Positions 7,220-11,707 of a DNA stretch of 11,707 bases are shown one piece after another. Position 1 is the stretch's first letter; each line of letters begins with the position of its first letter. The position numbers and the translations under genes are program-made. The DNA is from a candidate division LCP-89 bacterium. GTDB taxonomy: Bacteria > Electryoneota > B3-LCP. The DNA lies in the NCBI GenBank assembly GCA_025774735.1, contig JALGZU010000061.1, forward strand, positions 1 through 11,707. The letters run 5' to 3'. The notes under the pieces are model-generated. The model was not told where the DNA came from, ran no database searches, and saw nothing but the letters and a program-made list of their open reading frames with translations.

Positions 7220-7338
7220 ATATAGACTTGGACGCCGATATTTCTCCCGAACCTGAATTCTTGAGAATCCCCGAAGAGCAGACTCCGCCATTACGCATTC
7301 ATGAACTGACCGGCTGCTTTAACCTGAGGTGCATTTGT

Positions 7339-8811
7339 ATGCGAAAGAGAGGTCTTCTTCATACCTTGATTTTAGCAATTTTCTTTACTGCGGCCATCAC
7401 GAATTGCTGCAAATCCGCCGGTGAAGAATGCACGCTCGCCTTAATCTCGGGAACGGCGGCGCAGGACGGCCGCCCGCTGCTGTGGAAAAACCGGGATTGT
7501 CCCGCAACTGCGCAGGAGTACATCTACTCCGATTCGGGACAATTCTCCTTTATCGGAGTGACCAATTCGGGCACCACGAACCAGGTTTGGGGAGGAGTCA
7601 ACGAGGCCGGATTCGCCATCGTAGATGCCAACGCCTACAATTTCGCTGATCTGAGACCGGGCGGTGACGATGACGGCCGCATCATGTATTGGGCCTTGAT
7701 GACCTGCCAGACGGTGGAGGATTTCGAAGCCGTCATGGATTCCACCGATGACGCGGGGAGAACCCTCACCGCTATCTACGGAGTCCTGGACGCCTACGGC
7801 CAGGGAGCCTTCTTTGAAGCGGCTACATACGAACATTACCGCTACGATTTAGACGACAGTTCCGCCGCACCCAACGGCTACATGGTGCGCGCCACCTTCG
7901 GTTACAGTGGTAGCCCCGAACATGTGAGCCAATACCGGCACGACCGGGCTCTGGAAATGCTGGATTCGGCCTATGCCGTGGAGGGCCTTTCCAGGGAACT
8001 CCTCATCCAGTGCGTCGCCCGGGATCTCCTCGGATCGATGACCAACCCGTATCCGTTGCCCTTTCAAGGTCAGGAAGGCTCCCTTCCATACGGCTTCATC
8101 AACACCAACTCGGAAAACCTGATTAACCGCAACTCGACCCGCTCCGCTCAATTTATCCAGGGTATCTTACCTACAGAGAATCCTTTGCTGACAACGCTCT
8201 GGGCTATGGTAGCCGAACCGGTCAGCACTATGGCTCTGCCCCTCTGGGTGGGCGCCGGTTCCGTCCCCCCCGAATTCGACGGTCCCGAGTTCGACCAATC
8301 GGAGTTGAACCTGTGGGCTCAGGTCATCCGCAATTACATCTACCCGCCTGAAGGAGGCGGGTCGGCTCTGGATACCTGGCGGTTGGTGGATCACCAGGGC
8401 GACGGCTTGCTGCCATTCTTATTCTCGCTGGAAGATCTGACCTTCTCCGTCGCCGACTCCAATTTGAACGCCTGGCGACTTCTGGGCATGCCGCCCCCCG
8501 ACGTCGTCGAAAGTTTACAGGACAGCCTGGCGACCTGGGCGCTGCTTCAAATGAGTGCCTGGGGACCTCCGGAGTCTCCCGAAGTGGATGTCAGTCTGAT
8601 AGATATCGATGCCATCCAGCTCGACTGGGAACCGGTCACAGCCAACGTTTTCGGCCTACATATCGAAGTTTCAGGTTATACCGTCTACGCTTTCGATTCG
8701 CTGTTCTGGAATAGGCTGCCAGGCGATTCCATCACGACGGTGGGATCTCCCCCGGCCGTTATTTCCATCCCGGAAGTCCACCGTTTTTACCAGGTGCGCT
8801 GTCAGCCCTGA
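7339..8811 (+). CDS. Exported peptidase C45-like Ntn hydrolase (acyltransferase family) with fibronectin-like tail
   Basis: A 490-residue protein resembling the acyl-CoA:6-aminopenicillanate acyltransferase/C45 branch of Ntn hydrolases, which make or break amide bonds with a processed N-terminal cysteine. The ATG at 7339 follows TGAGGTG (7325-7331) by seven bases and starts a signal peptide; the longer frame from 7228 has no ribosome binding site. Evidence for the family: candidate nucleophile C31 in CTLALISGTAAQDGRPLLWK (31-50), then NRD (51-53); GGVNEAGFAIVDAN (85-98), the usual second motif; NSTRSAQFIQGI (265-276). C23-C24 are not in a good lipobox (Asn precedes). Residues about 412-488 form a fibronectin-III-like domain ending HRFYQVRC. 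There is no type IX sorting domain, so it may stay in the periplasm. Substrates of this family include acyl-amino acids, penicillins and small amides; none can be singled out. The next gene starts 11 bases downstream, so they probably form an operon. Confidence 0.8.
   Translation: MRKRGLLHTLILAIFFTAAITNCCKSAGEECTLALISGTAAQDGRPLLWKNRDCPATAQEYIYSDSGQFSFIGVTNSGTTNQVWGGVNEAGFAIVDANAYNFADLRPGGDDDGRIMYWALMTCQTVEDFEAVMDSTDDAGRTLTAIYGVLDAYGQGAFFEAATYEHYRYDLDDSSAAPNGYMVRATFGYSGSPEHVSQYRHDRALEMLDSAYAVEGLSRELLIQCVARDLLGSMTNPYPLPFQGQEGSLPYGFINTNSENLINRNSTRSAQFIQGILPTENPLLTTLWAMVAEPVSTMALPLWVGAGSVPPEFDGPEFDQSELNLWAQVIRNYIYPPEGGGSALDTWRLVDHQGDGLLPFLFSLEDLTFSVADSNLNAWRLLGMPPPDVVESLQDSLATWALLQMSAWGPPESPEVDVSLIDIDAIQLDWEPVTANVFGLHIEVSGYTVYAFDSLFWNRLPGDSITTVGSPPAVISIPEVHRFYQVRCQP
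8342..8362. repeat. Short perfect palindrome inside the Ntn-hydrolase gene
   Basis: ACCCGCCT (8342-8349) and AGGCGGGT (8355-8362) pair over 8 bp with a five-base loop, within the codons for YPPEGGG. It may be a stem in the mRNA, a REP-like sequence, or a chance effect of adjacent Pro and Gly codons. Confidence 0.3.
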
Positions 8812-8822
8812 ATGAGATTTGA

Positions 8823-11624
8823 ATGAAAATGCTGAATAAATATATGAAGAATGTTAAACGCCAGCGACGTTATGGCATTTTAACGAAGGCGCAATTCAGA
8901 GTTCTGCTTGTCACTGCGGTGTTTTTTTGGTCTGCGACCGGTTTGTTCGCCTATCCCGCGGTAGAAGGTCCTTTTAACCGACACACGGACTCAGCGCCTT
9001 ATTTGGCTCCCCCGATTGTTTATCCTTCTGTGGATAGTACTTGGGATTTACTGTTTTATACAGATGTCGAAGCGATCTGCGGAGATAACCAGATCGTCGG
9101 CTGCGCCTATGCCGACGGGAAGTTTTTCATCAGTGGCGGCAACAATGGCATTAATCCCAACATGCTGTACGTCCTGGATTCGACGGGAGTGCTCCTGAAT
9201 ACCCTCACCCAGCCAACGCCGACCTCGTGGGGCTGGAGGGATATGGCCTACGACGGCACCTATCTCTACGCGGGCGATAACGGCGATACGGTCTACGCAT
9301 TCGACACGGACGGCAATCTCCTCCCGTCACTTTATATTCCCAGACCGTCAGGGGTCGCTATGGTCAGAGCGCTCGCATACGACCCTATAACCGATCACTT
9401 CTGGACGGGAAACTTCGGTGCTGCCATCGTCGAATTTGACCGCGACGGAAACGTGATCTCCAGCGGATCCCCCGCTCCCTTGACGGCCGTTTACGGCATG
9501 GCATGGGATGAAGTGACTCCCGGCGGGCCCTGGCTCTGGATCTACGATCAAGGCGGAACGCCTCTGACGACCTTCCACAAGTACGACCCTATCGCCCACG
9601 ATTTCACCGGTGAAGCCTACACTGTACCGTTACTGCCGGGTTCCATCGACCAGCGCGCCGCCGGCTGCGAAATCACCGACCAGTGGGATTCCCGTTTCTG
9701 GACGATGGTCGCCCTGACCCAGGGCGTACCGCACGACATGCTCTACATCCTCGAAATCTTGAATAAATCTGCCCCCGCAGCGCCGGGCAGTTTCGACGTC
9801 GCCAACAACGGCCCGGACCTGATCGCTTCCCTATCTTGGACCAATCCGACAAACGCCATCAACGGAGATCCCCTGGCTTCAATTGATTCGGTTCTGGTCA
9901 TGCGCAACGGCCAGACACTCACCGGCATGACCGGCCTCCCGGGACAACCCATGACGTGTGACGATCCCGTTTCCGAAACCGGGATGTACCGGTATGCGGT
10001 GTACTGCACCAACTCCTTCGGCTGCGGTCTATCCGCTCAGGACAGCGCCTGGATCGGTTTGGATGTCCCCGGTGCCGTGACCTCCCTGACCGGAACGGGA
10101 GTGGGCACGCAGTTGATCGCCGAACTCACCTGGGTCAATCCCACAACCGGCCAACATGGAGGTTACTGGCCACCCGGTTCAATTGATGGCTATACGATAA
10201 CCCGCTTCGGTCCTAACGGAGCAACCTTCGACCTGATCGGCCTGGCTACCAGCATTACCGATACGAACATCTTGGTGCAAGGCTGGTATCGGTACCGAGT
10301 CAGCCCTTATAATGCCTCCGGCAGCGGTCCCGAAACCTTCACCGATCCGTTCTACGTTGGTCCGCCCGAACTCTCCTCGATTCCCTTTGAATGGTTTGAG
10401 ATTTCCGGCCTCGGTACAGATACGGAAATCACCGGCGACGACCAGAACCTGGGACCTTTCCCCATCGGTTTCGATTTCCCCTTCTATGGAATAGCTCTAA
10501 ACCAGATCCGCATCTGTTCAAACGGATTTTTGGCGTTTACCTCCACATCCACAGCCTACAATAATACGGAAATACCCTCCGAAGCCCAGCCCAACTTCGC
10601 CATCTATCCCCTCTGGGACGATTTGTACCCCCCGGGTGGCGGCACCATCTGGTATTACAATGACACGATTAATCAGCGCTTCATCGTGGAATGGGATGAC
10701 GTCCTGACCTACGCATCACCGCGAACCCCGCAGAAATTTCAGCTGATCCTCTATCCCAGCGGCGATATTGATGTCATGTACCACACGGTGCAAGCGCCTT
10801 GTACGAATTCGAACACCGTCGGCAAGGAAAACGGAGACGGATCGGCTGCCGTCCAGGCGACGTTCAACGGCTCAGGTCCTCTGGAACCCGAAAGCAACAC
10901 GGGCATACGGATTTACGGTCCGCCCGAGCCCGTTCCCGACGTCAGTGTCACCTTAACACCCGAAATTCTACCGATCCAAATCCCGGCGTCCGGGGGCAAT
11001 TTCGATTACAACATCGCTATAGTCAACAATGCCGACTCCACCGTACAAGCCGACGTCTGGTGCAACGTAACCCTGCCCGGCGGTTCCACCTTCGGTCCCG
11101 TTCTGGGACCCGTGAATCTGCAACTGACCGCTGGCTTCATTGGAAATCGCTACCGCACTCAGGCGGTGCCGGGCTCGGCGCCTGCGGGCAATTATATCTA
11201 CTATGGTTACCTTGGAGTCTATCCAGACATCATCTGGGATCTGGACAGCTTCCCCTTCGAAAAGCTGAGTTCCGGCGAAGGAAGCATGGTGAAAGAATGG
11301 AAGAACTCAGGCGAATCGTTCGAGGATTGGTTTACAACGGAACCTGAATCCATCATTCCCGATCATTATACCCTTTATCAAAACTACCCCAATCCATTCA
11401 ATCCGAGCACAACGCTGACAATTGCCCTGCCGGAAGCGGCAAAGGTCACCTTGGCTGTTTATGATATAATGGGCAGGCAAATTGTCGAACTGGTCAACGG
11501 CTGGAGGGATGCAGGCATTCATGAGGTGACTTTCGACGGGTCGGATCTGGCGTCGGGGGTGTATGTGTACCGGCTGGAAACGGGGGAGTTCGTCAGCTGC
11601 GGGAAGCTGGTCTTGATGAAATGA
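8823..11624 (+). CDS. Large secreted multidomain protein (propeller, two FN3-like, nidogen-like domain) with type IX sorting domain
   Basis: A 933-residue exported protein. The ATG at 8823 has only a weak GAGAT-type ribosome binding site, so coupling to the upstream gene (stop at 8811) is plausible. The signal sequence has a long basic start and a hydrophobic core at about 26-42, with cleavage near LFA/Y. Domains: WD/NHL-like propeller at about 70-313 (repeats such as AYDGTYLYAGDNGDTVYAFD); fibronectin-III-like units at about 318-412 and 415-512; a beta-rich domain at about 520-700 with FPIGFDFPFYG, CSNGFLAF and LWDDLYPP, the pattern of nidogen-like extracellular domains; the beta-sandwich shared with the protein at 5210-7099 (about 705-813); an acidic linker; and the sorting domain (about 845-933: QNYPNPFNPSTTLTIALP, DGSDLASGVYVYRLETG, ending LVLMK). 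The layout suggests an adhesive or scaffold surface protein with no enzymatic motif. It may act with the co-transcribed hydrolase, which carries a similar fibronectin-like unit. Confidence 0.88.
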   Translation: MKMLNKYMKNVKRQRRYGILTKAQFRVLLVTAVFFWSATGLFAYPAVEGPFNRHTDSAPYLAPPIVYPSVDSTWDLLFYTDVEAICGDNQIVGCAYADGKFFISGGNNGINPNMLYVLDSTGVLLNTLTQPTPTSWGWRDMAYDGTYLYAGDNGDTVYAFDTDGNLLPSLYIPRPSGVAMVRALAYDPITDHFWTGNFGAAIVEFDRDGNVISSGSPAPLTAVYGMAWDEVTPGGPWLWIYDQGGTPLTTFHKYDPIAHDFTGEAYTVPLLPGSIDQRAAGCEITDQWDSRFWTMVALTQGVPHDMLYILEILNKSAPAAPGSFDVANNGPDLIASLSWTNPTNAINGDPLASIDSVLVMRNGQTLTGMTGLPGQPMTCDDPVSETGMYRYAVYCTNSFGCGLSAQDSAWIGLDVPGAVTSLTGTGVGTQLIAELTWVNPTTGQHGGYWPPGSIDGYTITRFGPNGATFDLIGLATSITDTNILVQGWYRYRVSPYNASGSGPETFTDPFYVGPPELSSIPFEWFEISGLGTDTEITGDDQNLGPFPIGFDFPFYGIALNQIRICSNGFLAFTSTSTAYNNTEIPSEAQPNFAIYPLWDDLYPPGGGTIWYYNDTINQRFIVEWDDVLTYASPRTPQKFQLILYPSGDIDVMYHTVQAPCTNSNTVGKENGDGSAAVQATFNGSGPLEPESNTGIRIYGPPEPVPDVSVTLTPEILPIQIPASGGNFDYNIAIVNNADSTVQADVWCNVTLPGGSTFGPVLGPVNLQLTAGFIGNRYRTQAVPGSAPAGNYIYYGYLGVYPDIIWDLDSFPFEKLSSGEGSMVKEWKNSGESFEDWFTTEPESIIPDHYTLYQNYPNPFNPSTTLTIALPEAAKVTLAVYDIMGRQIVELVNGWRDAGIHEVTFDGSDLASGVYVYRLETGEFVSCGKLVLMK

Positions 11625-11657
11625 CAATGCGAGGTGTTTGATATAAAGGGACGCAAT

Positions 11658-11678
11658 GTCGGATTCGGAGAATCCGAC
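11658..11678. repeat. Perfect 9-bp-arm palindrome, REP-like, after the last gene
   Basis: GTCGGATTC (11658-11666) and GAATCCGAC (11670-11678) pair perfectly around a three-base loop, 34 bases past the stop at 11624. No U tract follows (CTACACTGG), so it is not a standard terminator. The GTCGGATT...AATCCGACCTAC form recalls REP-type dispersed intergenic palindromes known from other bacteria, from memory. The rest of 11625-11707 shows no gene. Confidence 0.6.
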
Positions 11679-11707
11679 CTACACTGGCTGGAAACGTCGG
11701 GGTCGGT

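Noticed and set aside
7228..7338. N-terminal extension of the Ntn hydrolase from a TTG at 7228
   Set aside because: It would begin at the predicted transcription start without a ribosome binding site, and it would bury the signal peptide that starts at the ATG at 7339.
10799..11347. 182-codon plus-strand frame, very rich in Arg and Ser, inside the large surface-protein gene
   Set aside because: It is an out-of-frame shadow of the longer gene, with composition typical of a shifted frame and no start signal.

Overview
The window looks like a bacterial chromosome segment from an uncultured or poorly characterised member of the FCB supergroup (Fibrobacterota-Chlorobiota-Bacteroidota and allied candidate phyla such as Zixibacteria or KSB1-like lineages). 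The main reason is that two large secreted proteins end in a type IX secretion (Por) type-A C-terminal sorting domain, with the hallmark YPNPFNP, an SGVY-Y-RL motif and a terminal LMK. A haem-type sensor kinase fits an organism with c-type cytochromes. The phylum assignment is inference.

Layout. (1) 2-220: the C-terminal end of a protein that starts outside the window, perhaps a multihaem cytochrome. (2) 221-437: a non-coding stretch with a good sigma70-type promoter whose -10 lies in a perfect 44-bp tandem duplication. (3) 438-3721: a two-gene operon with overlapping stop and start, encoding a membrane sensor histidine kinase with a periplasmic CxxCH haem-binding motif and an NtrC-type sigma54 activator. 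(4) 3722-3982: non-coding, holding what looks like the 3' half of a tRNA-Pro gene (a candidate att scar) and a clean intrinsic terminator for the gene on the other strand. (5) 4924-3983, minus strand: an exported RNase Z/arylsulfatase-like metallo-beta-lactamase-fold hydrolase. (6) 4925-5209: a divergent promoter region. (7) 5210-7099: a secreted beta-propeller protein with a sorting domain. (8) 7100-7338: a terminator-like hairpin, then a very good promoter. (9) 7339-8811 and 8823-11624: a likely operon of an exported peptidase C45-like Ntn hydrolase with a fibronectin-like tail and a 933-residue multidomain protein with a sorting domain. (10) 11625-11707: non-coding, with a perfect 9-bp-arm palindrome of REP-like character.

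How the parts may work together. The kinase and regulator form one signalling unit: a redox or ligand signal at the haem site is probably passed to a sigma54 activator, and the cytochrome-like gene end upstream is a reasonable but unproven target. The right half is an export-centred region: a periplasmic hydrolase, an exported acyltransferase-type hydrolase and two proteins destined for the cell surface or medium. The two sorting-domain proteins share a whole C-terminal module of about 230 residues (a beta-sandwich, an acidic linker and the sorting domain), so they probably use the same export and anchoring route.

I see no CRISPR array, no transposase, no integrase and no complete RNA gene. 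The points most worth checking are the tRNA-Pro fragment, the 44-bp tandem duplication at the promoter, the haem kinase with its extra four-cysteine PAS domain, and the shared module of the secreted pair.
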